Shown in pieces: positions 1 to 7,073 of a stretch of 16,463 nucleotides of DNA (the first letter of the stretch is position 1; each line of letters starts with the position of its first letter). Source of the DNA: Elusimicrobiota bacterium. GTDB lineage: Bacteria; Elusimicrobiota; Elusimicrobia; Elusimicrobiales; UBA9959. The notes below the pieces were generated by a model. That model worked only from the letters and a program-made list of their open reading frames with translations. It did no database searches and was not told the origin of the DNA. The position numbers and the translations under genes were made by a program. Location: assembly GCA_030639665.1 (NCBI GenBank), contig DAOWCC010000022.1:1-16463 (forward strand), given 5' to 3'.

Positions 1-135
1 ACCGCGAGTTTGAAAAATAAAAGCAGAATTAAAAAACTTTTGCCCAAGGCGCGCGTTATCGGCCGCATTGAAAAAGGAACGGGTGTTAAATTTGAAAATT
101 ATGAAGGAAAAAATAAAAGCTTTGAACACTTTTAA
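1..135 (+). CDS. thiL: Thiamine-monophosphate kinase, C-terminal end (partial)
   Basis: The frame is open from base 1 and ends with TAA at 133-135, giving 44 C-terminal residues; the rest of the gene lies upstream of the window. The segment ARVIGRIEKGTGVKF followed by a final FEHF matches the usual end of ThiL, where a 'VIG.I..G.GV' strand is followed by a closing G(W/F/Y)(D/E)HF. ThiL phosphorylates thiamine monophosphate to thiamine diphosphate in the cytoplasm. The position directly before tsaE, tsaB and rimI supports the call, because this order is common in bacteria. Only the tail is visible, so another member of the PurM/AIR-synthase-like family cannot be fully excluded. Confidence 0.72.
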   Translation, partial: TASLKNKSRIKKLLPKARVIGRIEKGTGVKFENYEGKNKSFEHF

Positions 136-610
136 ATTCAAAACCAAATCGGAAGCCGAGACGCTTCGTTTGGCCGGTATGTTTGGCAAGAAAGTCGGAA
201 ACGGACAGACTATCAGCTTGAAAGGCACGATAGGCGTTGGGAAAACAATTTTTGTTAAAGGTTTGGCTAAAGCGCTTAAATGCGACCGGTCGCCCATAAG
301 CGCCAGTTTCAGTTTAATGAAGATATATGAAGGCGCGAAGCTTAATCTTAATCATTTTGATTTGTTCAGGCTTGAGGATGATGAAGCGCCTTATTTGGGC
401 ATGGAAGAATATATGGGCGAAGAGGAATCCATTTCGGTTTTTGAATGGGGGAGTCCCGCCTCATATCTTTATGACAGAGATGAATTGATTGATATTGATT
501 TTGATTTATCAGGCGGAGATAATAGAACAATAATAGTTTCGGCCAAAGGCGCGAAATCAAAAGATTTGGCCGGAAAGGTTTATCAATTATGGCGAAAAAA
601 GAAAAAATAA
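101..610 (+). CDS. tsaE: tRNA t6A37 biosynthesis ATPase TsaE
   Basis: TsaE is the small ATPase that drives turnover of the TsaB-TsaD complex which makes N6-threonylcarbamoyladenosine at position 37 of ANN-decoding tRNAs. Starting at ATG 101 the protein has 169 residues, near the usual 140-170. The Walker A motif GTIGVGKT lies at residues 42-49, followed by FVKGLAKAL. The family block LNHFDLFRL and the ISVFEWG block (usual form EW) follow in order. The usual SPTF(T/S)L stretch reads SASFSL here, a mild departure in a switch-like region. A TTG at 68 would add 11 residues, but ATG 101 fits the family length better; neither start has a clear Shine-Dalgarno sequence. The gene overlaps the end of thiL by 35 bp and the start of tsaB by 22 bp, so the genes are probably co-transcribed. 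Confidence 0.9.
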   Translation: MKEKIKALNTFKFKTKSEAETLRLAGMFGKKVGNGQTISLKGTIGVGKTIFVKGLAKALKCDRSPISASFSLMKIYEGAKLNLNHFDLFRLEDDEAPYLGMEEYMGEEESISVFEWGSPASYLYDRDELIDIDFDLSGGDNRTIIVSAKGAKSKDLAGKVYQLWRKKKK

Positions 611-1299
611 TTATCGGTCTTTCAACGGCCGGTTCGAATATTAAAATAGCGTTGAAAAATGCCGCCGGAAAGTTTAGGATTAAATCGGTTAAAGAATTTA
701 ATCAGGAGAAAGTTTTTTTCAAGATTATTGAAAAACTTTTGTCTTTTGAAAAGGCCGAGCTTAAGGATATTGGCGGGATATGCGTTGTTAAGGGGCCGGG
801 CAGATTTACCGGTATCAGAATATCGCTTACATTCGCTTCAATGATGAAGGCTTTAATCGGCATTAAAGTTTTTACCGTTACCGCTTTTGAGATATTGGCA
901 TTTCAGGCGTTTAAAAGCTTGGCTTTTAAAAAATGGCTGGCGAAAGCTAAAAATCCAAAGATAATTGTAATTCTTCACGCCTTTAAAAAAGAATATTTTT
1001 TGCAAATTTTTAAGCCGGCGGATGGCTTGCCAAAAAATTTAAGTAAGCCCGAATGGCTTGATGAGGAGAATATTAAAAAACGCGTGGCTGATATTAAGGG
1101 AGATGTGTATCTTATCGCCGATACCGAGGAAGACGAGGATATTTACAGATTGGCGGCTAAAAGAAGTGAGAAAGCGCCGATAAAAATTTCAAAGATTATG
1201 CCGGAGAGTATTATTGAAACGGCTTTAATTAAAAAAAATGAGGATGTTTCGCCTTTATATTTGAAGCCCGCGAGATATGAAATGGAGAATAGAAAGTAG
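589..1299 (+). CDS. tsaB: tRNA t6A37 biosynthesis protein TsaB
   Basis: TsaB is the inactive ASKHA-fold paralogue of TsaD that scaffolds the TsaB-TsaD-TsaE t6A complex. The protein has 236 residues, typical for the family. The N-terminal nucleotide-fold strand IIIGLSTAG (residues 7-15) replaces the common 'L.iDTS'. The diagnostic motif KGPGRFTGIRI (68-78; usual form GPGSFTGLRIG) is followed by an alanine/leucine-rich helix. The C-terminus ends with SPLYLKPARYE, the usual 'P.YlR' block. The start at 589 has GGAAAGG about 12 bp upstream and overlaps the end of tsaE, as often seen for this pair. No tsaD is visible in the window. Confidence 0.88.
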   Translation: MAKKEKIIIGLSTAGSNIKIALKNAAGKFRIKSVKEFNQEKVFFKIIEKLLSFEKAELKDIGGICVVKGPGRFTGIRISLTFASMMKALIGIKVFTVTAFEILAFQAFKSLAFKKWLAKAKNPKIIVILHAFKKEYFLQIFKPADGLPKNLSKPEWLDEENIKKRVADIKGDVYLIADTEEDEDIYRLAAKRSEKAPIKISKIMPESIIETALIKKNEDVSPLYLKPARYEMENRK

Positions 1300-1400
1300 A
1301 AATCAGATAGCATAGAGCATAAACGGCAAGGAATAAAAGGGTTTAAGTAAGCGCCATCAACGCTATTAACTCAATAAACGCAATGGACGCTTTGTTAACT

Positions 1401-1844
1401 ATGAATATAAGAAGAGCTTTTAGGGATGATGTGGAAAGTTTGGCCGGTATTGAAAAAGAATATCCCGATTATCCCGCTTGGGGAGTGAAGGGTTTGGAGG
1501 CCGAATTTGGAAATAAGCATTCCGTCACCTTGGCCGCGGAAGAGGAAAAAAATATTAAAGGGTTTATTAATTTTTGGATATTGCCTCCGGGCATTCAGCT
1601 TAATGCCATTATTGTTTCCCGCAATAGTTTGAGGAATAAAATCGCGTCGGGATTAATGAATAAGATGCTGGAATACGCGAAAAAAAACTTTTGCCGGGAA
1701 ATAGATCTTGAAGTGAATATTAAAAATGAGGCCGCTATTTCTTTCTATAATAAAATGGGTTTTAAAAAAGCCGGTCAAAGAGCAAAATTTTATAATGGAA
1801 AGGATGACGCGGTTTTGATGAAGTTGGAGATAACAAGCTTATAG
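1401..1844 (+). CDS. rimI: GNAT-family N-acetyltransferase, RimI-like
   Basis: RimI acetylates protein N-termini, classically ribosomal protein bS18. From ATG 1401 the protein has 147 residues and begins MNIRRAFRDDVESLAGIEKE, matching the family's 'IR.a...D...i..iE' start. An ATG at 1383 would add six residues (MDALLT) and fits less well; neither has a strong ribosome binding site. The C-terminal block LEVNIKNEAAISFYNKMGF, then KAGQRAKFYNGKDDAVLM, is the standard GNAT/RimI signature. The acetyl-CoA loop, usually (R/Q)xxGx(G/A), reads RNKIAS at residues 78-83, so both glycines are missing. This could weaken cofactor binding or mark a divergent activity. It lies 83 bp after tsaB, its common partner, so the RimI name rests on similarity and context. 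Confidence 0.75.
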   Translation: MNIRRAFRDDVESLAGIEKEYPDYPAWGVKGLEAEFGNKHSVTLAAEEEKNIKGFINFWILPPGIQLNAIIVSRNSLRNKIASGLMNKMLEYAKKNFCREIDLEVNIKNEAAISFYNKMGFKKAGQRAKFYNGKDDAVLMKLEITSL

Positions 1845-1900
1845 TTTGGAACGCGAATCTTTTGCTTTGTTCGTTCAGGTGTTTTTTATAAGGATAATTT

Positions 1901-4048
1901 ATGATGACTAAGATTAAAATTTTAATTGTGATTGTTTTCATCGGTTTATTAAGCTGTGAGGTTTTCGCGGCCAATAAATCCGCCTATCTGCATTTTATAA
2001 ACGGTCTTATTCTTGAGCGCAGAGGCAATTATAGCGAGGCTTTGCGGGAATATCAGAAAACAATAGTGCTTGATAAAGAGGCTGTTTTTGCTTATAAACA
2101 AGCTTTAAATTTAGCCATACTTATGAGCAAGTTTGAACAGGCTGATAAATGGGCCGCTTATATAGTGGAAGTTGATTCCACGACCAGCGATAATTGGTTT
2201 TTATACGGTAATGTTCAATGGGCGCAAGGAAAAATAGAGCCGGCAAAAGAAGCTTTTAAAAAGGCTATTTTAATTGACGCTATGAATTCGGACGCTTTAT
2301 ATCAGCTCGCAAGTATTAATATTAAAGACGATTATAAAAAAGCGCTGGAATATTTTGAAAGCTATTTGAAGCTCAAGCCGGAAAATGCCGCGGAAGTTTA
2401 TTATCAAATGGCTTCAATTTACGGTTCAAAAAATAAACTTGAGGAAATGAAAAAATATCTTGAATTGGCGATTAAAGAAAATTCATTTTATCTTTTGCCC
2501 AGATATATGCTGGCGGAATATTATGAAGTAAAAAAAGATACGGCCGCGGCAATAGCGGAATATAAAAAGATATTGGATATTAGCCCGGGAAATGTGGAGC
2601 TTTTTAATTATGTAGGAGAGCTTTATTCAAATTCCGAAACTGTCGCTAAGGGAGAAAAGTATTTTTTAAAGGCGTATGAATTGGATAATTCAAATCCGGG
2701 GGCCTGTTTTTGGCTGGCGATAATAAATGAGCATAGAAAAGATTTTAAATCCGCGATTAAATATCTTAAAAGCTCAAAGGAAATGGATAAAGATCCTAAG
2801 CTGTCTTTAAGGCTTAGTTTTTATTATACGCAGAGCGGAGGTTATAAAAAAGCAATAACGCTTTTGGAAGAAGCCCATAAAAAATGGCCCGAAGAGACAG
2901 AGATAGCTTATTTTCTGGCTTTGGGTTATGACGATATACATAAAACGAAAAAATCTCTCGAAATGCTTAAGGAGATTGTGGGAAAAAATCCCGCCAATAT
3001 GGACGCGAGAATGCAGTACGCCATTATAAGCGAAAGGACCGGGGATATTCTGACAGCTGAAGAAAATTTCAGAGCTATTCTTAAAAAAAAACCGAAGGAT
3101 GATGTGGTTTTAAATTATCTGGGTTATTCCTTGGCCGATAGAGGAATGAAGCTCGGCGAAGCGGAAAAATTCATAAGGCTGGCCAATGATTATTCTCCTT
3201 CGAATTCCGCTTATATGGACTCTCTCGGCTGGCTGTATTTCAAGCAGGGAAAATTAAAGGAAGCTTTAAAAGAGATAAGAGCCGCCATTAAATTATCGAA
3301 ATATGACAGTGTAATGTGGGATCATCTGGGCGAAATATATTTGGTTATGAAAGACTATGAGAAGGCATGGCGCTCTTGGAAAGTTTCTTCGATGCTCGAT
3401 TTAAAAAATGAAAAGATTAGAAAAAAACTTAAAAAACTTGAAGTTAAATTGCCGGAAAATAAATCTTCCCAATTGTTAACGGAGTTTTTAGAGAAAAATT
3501 TAAGCCGTTTAATGAGCTGCTCGGCTTTCGCGAAAATTGATCTTAAAATCGGCTCAAAAAAAATTAAATTCGACGGAATTCTAAATTATAGTATGACGGA
3601 TTCTTTAAGAATAACCGTGCTTGGCCCTCTGATGTCGCCCATATGGGAGGCGAGTTATTCTTTGGAAAATGACTTAAAAATGGGAGATATTCCGTTTGAA
3701 AAAAAGGATGGGGAAAATTTAGCCTATTGGATAAATATCTTTATGGAAGGCGTGAGCGGTTATTTTGGCGGCAGCGTGTATTTTCTGAAAGATGATTTTA
3801 AGCCTGAATTGAAAGGACGATGGCTTGAAACGGGATACTATAAGCTTAAGTTGAATGAAAATATGTTGTTCGCGGATGAAATAAAAATAAAAAAAGAAAA
3901 AAAAGCGAATATAAAACTTGCCGAGTTTAAAGATATAAAAGGATTTTATGTGCCCGGTTCAATTGAGCTTAAGGCGCCTTTTTCAAAAATAAAAATAAAA
4001 TTAACAGGTATTAAGGTTGAAGGAGTTCCGGGTTTTTCTCTTCCGTAA
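1901..4048 (+). CDS. Secreted TPR-repeat protein with C-terminal LolB/DUF4292-like domain
   Basis: This 715-residue exported protein starts with a signal peptide (basic MMTKIK, then a hydrophobic run to about residue 17). Two processing routes are possible: signal peptidase I after VFA (about residue 23), or lipid attachment at Cys19 in LLSC, a poor lipobox. Residues about 27-520 are many tetratricopeptide repeats, with recurrent patterns such as 'A...Y.kil...P.n.e...'. Residues about 541-715 change character: GILNYSMTDSLRITVLGPL resembles the LolA/LolB-fold lipid-binding domains (LolB, DUF4292), which often read 'G.i......lr....gP'. The inferred role is an outer-membrane-associated assembly or lipoprotein-handling factor. 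ATG 1901 has AAGGA seven bases upstream. It lies 33 bp before ispE, so the two may be co-transcribed. Confidence 0.75.
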   Translation: MMTKIKILIVIVFIGLLSCEVFAANKSAYLHFINGLILERRGNYSEALREYQKTIVLDKEAVFAYKQALNLAILMSKFEQADKWAAYIVEVDSTTSDNWFLYGNVQWAQGKIEPAKEAFKKAILIDAMNSDALYQLASINIKDDYKKALEYFESYLKLKPENAAEVYYQMASIYGSKNKLEEMKKYLELAIKENSFYLLPRYMLAEYYEVKKDTAAAIAEYKKILDISPGNVELFNYVGELYSNSETVAKGEKYFLKAYELDNSNPGACFWLAIINEHRKDFKSAIKYLKSSKEMDKDPKLSLRLSFYYTQSGGYKKAITLLEEAHKKWPEETEIAYFLALGYDDIHKTKKSLEMLKEIVGKNPANMDARMQYAIISERTGDILTAEENFRAILKKKPKDDVVLNYLGYSLADRGMKLGEAEKFIRLANDYSPSNSAYMDSLGWLYFKQGKLKEALKEIRAAIKLSKYDSVMWDHLGEIYLVMKDYEKAWRSWKVSSMLDLKNEKIRKKLKKLEVKLPENKSSQLLTEFLEKNLSRLMSCSAFAKIDLKIGSKKIKFDGILNYSMTDSLRITVLGPLMSPIWEASYSLENDLKMGDIPFEKKDGENLAYWINIFMEGVSGYFGGSVYFLKDDFKPELKGRWLETGYYKLKLNENMLFADEIKIKKEKKANIKLAEFKDIKGFYVPGSIELKAPFSKIKIKLTGIKVEGVPGFSLP

Positions 4049-4081
4049 ATAACAAAAAAAGCGTGAAATACGGATTAAGTT

Positions 4082-4972
4082 ATGAAAAGAATTAAATTAA
4101 AATCACCCGCTAAAATTAATCTATTTCTTGAGATTACCGGCAAAAGAAAAGACGGTTATCATGATTTGATAACTGTTTTTGCCAAGATAAATATTTTTGA
4201 TTATGTTTCCATGGAAAAAACCGCTATCGAGGGAATAAAAGTAAGCATGAAAAATAATTCAAATTTAAGGCTTAAAAAATCAGGAGACAATATTATTCAT
4301 AAGACGGCTTTAAGGTTTTTTGAAGAGTTTAAAATAAAGCCGAATGTGAAAATAAAATTGGAGAAAAATATTCCGGTTGGAGCCGGGCTTGGCGGCGGGT
4401 CCGCCAATAGCGCGGTGGTTTTATCGGGGCTTTGCCGCATGTACGGCATTGATTTAAAGACGAACCGTAAAAAGATGTCTCTTATCGCGAAATCTTTAGG
4501 CGCGGATGTTCCGTTCTTTCTTTCCGAGGCTTCTTTTTGCGTGGGCCGCGGCATAGGCGATAAGCTATTTCCGTTCAAAGTAAAAAAGAAAAGATATTCC
4601 ATTGTATTGGTTTACCCCGGCATTCCTGTCAGCACAAAAGCCGCGTATTCAAATTTAAAATTGCCCGGGAAAAAAGAAGCCGCTTTAAATAATCTCAAAT
4701 GCCGAAAGCTTGTTTGTGGTTTGAAAGCCGGCAAGGATATGGGGAAAATCAGAGATTTGCCCATGAATAGGTTTGAGAAGGCGATTTTTCCCAAATACGG
4801 CGGAATAAAAAAAGCAAAGGAAAAAATTATTTCTTTGGGCGCCGATATGGCTATGATGAGCGGCTCCGGCTCTTCTGTTTTTGGCGTTTTTTCAAGCGAT
4901 ATTGCGGCTAAAAAAGCGGCGAAACAAATTGCAAGCGGTAAAAACAGAGTTTTTTTAACAAATTTTTTGTAG
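4082..4972 (+). CDS. ispE: 4-diphosphocytidyl-2-C-methyl-D-erythritol kinase
   Basis: IspE is the GHMP-family kinase that phosphorylates CDP-methylerythritol in the cytoplasmic MEP pathway to isoprenoids. All three GHMP motifs are present. The first is SPAKINLFLEITGKRKDGYH at residues 8-27, containing the catalytic lysine K11. The second is the ATP loop PVGAGLGGGSANSA at 98-111. The third is the C-terminal MMSGSGSSVFGVF at 258-270. The catalytic aspartate is D142 in GADVPFF. The length of 296 residues is near the usual 280-300. An ispE copy next to spoVG and tRNA-Gln is a recurring arrangement in several phyla. The start at 4082 has only a weak upstream GGA. The gene implies that the organism makes isoprenoids by the MEP rather than the mevalonate route. 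Confidence 0.95.
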   Translation: MKRIKLKSPAKINLFLEITGKRKDGYHDLITVFAKINIFDYVSMEKTAIEGIKVSMKNNSNLRLKKSGDNIIHKTALRFFEEFKIKPNVKIKLEKNIPVGAGLGGGSANSAVVLSGLCRMYGIDLKTNRKKMSLIAKSLGADVPFFLSEASFCVGRGIGDKLFPFKVKKKRYSIVLVYPGIPVSTKAAYSNLKLPGKKEAALNNLKCRKLVCGLKAGKDMGKIRDLPMNRFEKAIFPKYGGIKKAKEKIISLGADMAMMSGSGSSVFGVFSSDIAAKKAAKQIASGKNRVFLTNFL

Positions 4973-5014
4973 AATCTACCTTATAGGCAGTATTTTGTCA
5001 TTAAGATGTAGAGC

Positions 5015-5043
5015 TTGGTGAGGCTTCTTTGTGAAAGTTTAAT
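5015..5043 (+). promoter_or_regulatory. Possible sigma-70-like promoter upstream of spoVG
   Basis: TTGGTG (5015-5020) and TTTAAT (5038-5043) are separated by exactly 17 bp. The -10 matches consensus at five of six positions, the -35 at only three. It would start transcription roughly 40 bp before spoVG. In AT-rich DNA such pairs arise by chance, so this is a candidate only. Confidence 0.25.
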
Positions 5044-5087
5044 TATAGAACCTTTAATGTTCATACGACATTGAAACGGGGGCGGTT

Positions 5088-5387
5088 ATGGAGATAACAG
5101 AAATTAGGATACATTTAAGAAGCGAGGAAAGATTAAAAGCTTTTGCCACAGTAACATTTGATAATGTCTTTGTTGTTCATAATATGAAGGTCATTAACGG
5201 TAATAAAGGTCTTATAGTTTGCATGCCTTCAAGAAAGATAAAGGATGGCACATATAAAGATATTGCCCATCCCATAACAAATGACTTTAGATCCAAGCTT
5301 GAAGAACTTATCTTGAAAGCGTATGAAGAGGAGTTTGATAAAGCGGGTAATACCGCCGGAAATTCTTCCTCCTCAGAAGACAAGTGA
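5088..5387 (+). CDS. spoVG: Putative septation/regulatory protein SpoVG
   Basis: SpoVG is a small site-specific nucleic-acid-binding protein, first known from Bacillus sporulation and now found in many non-spore-formers as a regulator. The 99-residue protein begins MEITEIRIHL and carries the family core KAFATVTFDNVFVVHNMKVI and then GLIVCMPSRK, followed by DIAHPIT and a C-terminal helix (LEELILKAYEEEF). The tail is short, hydrophilic and serine-rich. Length and motifs are typical. A G-rich ribosome binding site (GGGGGCGG) sits three bases before the ATG. It is followed by tRNA-Gln, a conserved neighbourhood. No sporulation genes are visible, so a sporulation role should not be assumed. Confidence 0.93.
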   Translation: MEITEIRIHLRSEERLKAFATVTFDNVFVVHNMKVINGNKGLIVCMPSRKIKDGTYKDIAHPITNDFRSKLEELILKAYEEEFDKAGNTAGNSSSSEDK

Positions 5388-5473
5388 TTTTTGCCGGGGA
5401 ATGATTGCCGCCCGGGTTGAAATAATATCGCAGTAATGAGCGAGCAAGGTGTATAAAAATTATTTTAAATTAT

Positions 5474-5547
5474 TCCCGGGTAGTGTAGCGGTAACACGAC
5501 GCTCTTTGACAGCGTTATCCATGGTTCGAATCCATGCCCGGGAGCCA
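5474..5547 (+). tRNA. tRNA-Gln (anticodon TTG), CCA encoded
   Basis: The cloverleaf folds cleanly. The acceptor arm pairs TCCCGGG (5474-5480) with CCCGGGA (5537-5543), then discriminator G and an encoded CCA (5545-5547). The D arm is GTGT...ACAC with an AGCGGTA loop. The anticodon stem is ACGCT/AGCGT with loop CTTTGAC, placing TTG at 5506-5508. The T arm is CATGG/CCATG with loop TTCGAAT. The UUG anticodon reads glutamine CAA and CAG codons. It lies between spoVG and a probable terminator, and may be read from the spoVG transcript or from its own promoter. Confidence 0.97.
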
Positions 5548-5597
5548 TAAAGCAGAGCCCTACGGGCGCGCCGTAAACTATTTAATAAGTGAGATAT

Positions 5598-5642
5598 GCC
5601 TTAAACTTAAAAGAAGTAAATGGTTTAGGGCTTTTGTTTTTG
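5598..5642 (+). terminator. Probable Rho-independent terminator after tRNA-Gln
   Basis: GCCTTAAAC (5598-5606) pairs with GTTTAGGGC (5623-5631), nine base pairs with one G-U, across a 16-base loop. TTTTGTTTTT follows immediately (5632-5641). It lies 50 bp after the tRNA and before the ribosome binding site of the next gene, so it would close the ispE-spoVG-tRNA unit. The long, AT-rich stem makes it moderate rather than strong. Confidence 0.55.
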
Positions 5643-5669
5643 GTATTTATTCGGGTACAAGGAGTTGAT

Positions 5670-6158
5670 ATGAGAAGAGTATGCGCTTGGTGCAAAAAGG
5701 AAATGGGCAGAACGGAAGATGACGCGGAAAACAACAGTATAACACATGGTATTTGTTCGGAATGTGAAAAATTGGTGGAATTTGAAAGTGTTAAAGTCCG
5801 GAATATTCTTGATGAAATTGATAAGCCGATTCTGATAATAAATGATGACGCGCGGTGTTTAGTGGCAAATAACGCAGCCGTAAAAACTTTAGAGAAGCAG
5901 CTTAGTTCAATTGAGGGTTATCATTGTGGAAATGTCATTGACTGTGTGCATGCCGGTGAGTCGGGTGGCTGTGGTAAAACCGAGTATTGTCCGGATTGCG
6001 TTATAAGAAATACTGTCAAAGATACTTTTGAAACCGGAAAAAGTCATTTAAAAGTTTTGGCGGATAATTTTATACAAACCGCGCAAGGAATAAAGAAAAC
6101 CAGGTTTTTTGTCACTACTGAAAAAAGGGGAAATAGGGTTCTGTTTCGTTTGGATTGA
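5670..6158 (+). CDS. Small cysteine-rich PAS-like protein with N-terminal zinc-ribbon-type motif
   Basis: ATG 5670 is chosen because a perfect AAGGAG lies five bases upstream; the 27 codons before it in the same frame cover the terminator. The 162-residue product has two parts. Residues 1-37 contain CAWC (C5, C8) and HGICSEC (C29, C32), a four-cysteine, probably zinc-binding module often found attached to bacterial sensor proteins ('CAWCK...HGiCp.C'). Residues about 40-160 resemble a PAS domain (DKPILIINDDARCLVANNAA) carrying a second cysteine cluster: C86, C92, C101, C107 and C110, with GCGKTEYCPDC at 100-110. This GCG..xxC..C arrangement recurs in PAS domains of sensor kinases. There is no kinase, GGDEF or DNA-binding output, so it may act on a partner. 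Sensing of redox state or metal is an inference. Confidence 0.7.
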   Translation: MRRVCAWCKKEMGRTEDDAENNSITHGICSECEKLVEFESVKVRNILDEIDKPILIINDDARCLVANNAAVKTLEKQLSSIEGYHCGNVIDCVHAGESGGCGKTEYCPDCVIRNTVKDTFETGKSHLKVLADNFIQTAQGIKKTRFFVTTEKRGNRVLFRLD

Positions 6159-6209
6159 TATTTAGCGAAAGAAAAAGGTTCTTTGGCTTCCGATAAAATT
6201 GGAGAAAAA

Positions 6210-7043
6210 ATGAGTTATGTAAATCGTTCGCGAGGATTTTTGGTTTTATTTGTTTTTATAATTGCCAGCTTGGCGGCGCGCGCCGGCGCTCAAACATATT
6301 TTGTGGATATTACCTGCGTTTACAAAGGGGATAAATATTTTTATTCTCAAAAAACGGTTTTAAATAAATTGAAAACCTATGACGGTTATATTAAAAATGA
6401 CGCGGGACGGGAGAGAGAGATAATATTTAACGCTACTTTGGGAAAAAGGAAAAGCGAGAGTAATTTTCTTTTGCAGTATCAGTTTGAATTGGCGGAATTA
6501 AAGGGAGGAAGTTTGTCTCCCTTAAAAAAGATGAGTGGCGCCAAAAGTTTTTTTAAACAATCTAAACCCAAACAAAAGAGTAATCCAAAACCGCCTTTGC
6601 AGCTGCAAGCCGATATAATGATACCGTTGAATAAAAAACTGCTTGTGGGTCACGGTAATGACTGGAAGGTTTATATAAAGTTGCGTCGGAAAGGCAATGA
6701 TAAAAAACCGGAGGGGCCGATTGGGGATTATCAGATTATTTCAGAGATTTTTTATTATGGAAAAACTTTTCCGATTAAACTGGTGGGCAAACAGGGTTCT
6801 CAAATGAGCTATGTGGGCAATATTTTTATCTCCGGCGCGCTTCATAAGTTTATATTGAGCATTTATACCAGTAGATTATCGGTAAATAATAATTTCAATC
6901 TTCAATACGATTTTAAAATTATTGCGGATGATAAGCGCGCAGTCTCGGCAAGGGGAAAGACCAATCTTTTTCCCGGCGCCAAATTAAAAATAATCGCTAA
7001 AGGCAAGAATTGGAAATATAGTTTAAGAGGATTGAAGTTCTAG
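6210..7043 (+). CDS. Secreted protein of unknown function
   Basis: I do not recognise this family. ATG 6210 is preferred over the TTG at 6183 because GGAG lies five bases before it and because the protein then opens with a clean signal peptide: basic MSYVNRSR, a hydrophobic stretch (FLVLFVFIIASLA), and a signal-peptidase-I site at ARAGA|QT near residue 27. The mature part (about 250 residues) is rich in alternating hydrophobic/polar segments and lysine, suggesting beta-sheet. A basic proline/glutamine linker (KQSKPKQKSNPKPP) separates two halves, and each half contains 'Y.F.i/l.' strands. It follows the PAS-like gene by 51 bp and precedes the nucleotidase-like gene by 30 bp. An envelope role is likely from the signal peptide, but nothing more specific can be said. 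Confidence 0.65.
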   Translation: MSYVNRSRGFLVLFVFIIASLAARAGAQTYFVDITCVYKGDKYFYSQKTVLNKLKTYDGYIKNDAGREREIIFNATLGKRKSESNFLLQYQFELAELKGGSLSPLKKMSGAKSFFKQSKPKQKSNPKPPLQLQADIMIPLNKKLLVGHGNDWKVYIKLRRKGNDKKPEGPIGDYQIISEIFYYGKTFPIKLVGKQGSQMSYVGNIFISGALHKFILSIYTSRLSVNNNFNLQYDFKIIADDKRAVSARGKTNLFPGAKLKIIAKGKNWKYSLRGLKF

Positions 7044-7073
7044 AATATAAGGTCGGAGCGGACTGATTTATTT

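Noticed and set aside
1849..1887. Weak hairpin (GAACG.../...CGTTC) followed by TTTTTT between rimI and the TPR gene, possible terminator
   Set aside because: The stem has only five pairs plus a bulge, and the T-run starts five bases after the stem, so it is not a convincing terminator.
5394..5415. CCGGG/CCCGG hairpin between spoVG and tRNA-Gln
   Set aside because: Five base pairs with a 12-base loop and no T-run; the similarity to the CCCGGG of the tRNA acceptor is too short to be a tRNA remnant.
5452..5457. TATAAA upstream of tRNA-Gln as a dedicated promoter
   Set aside because: No -35 element at a suitable distance; TTGAAA at 5417 is too far away. The tRNA may be read from the spoVG transcript.
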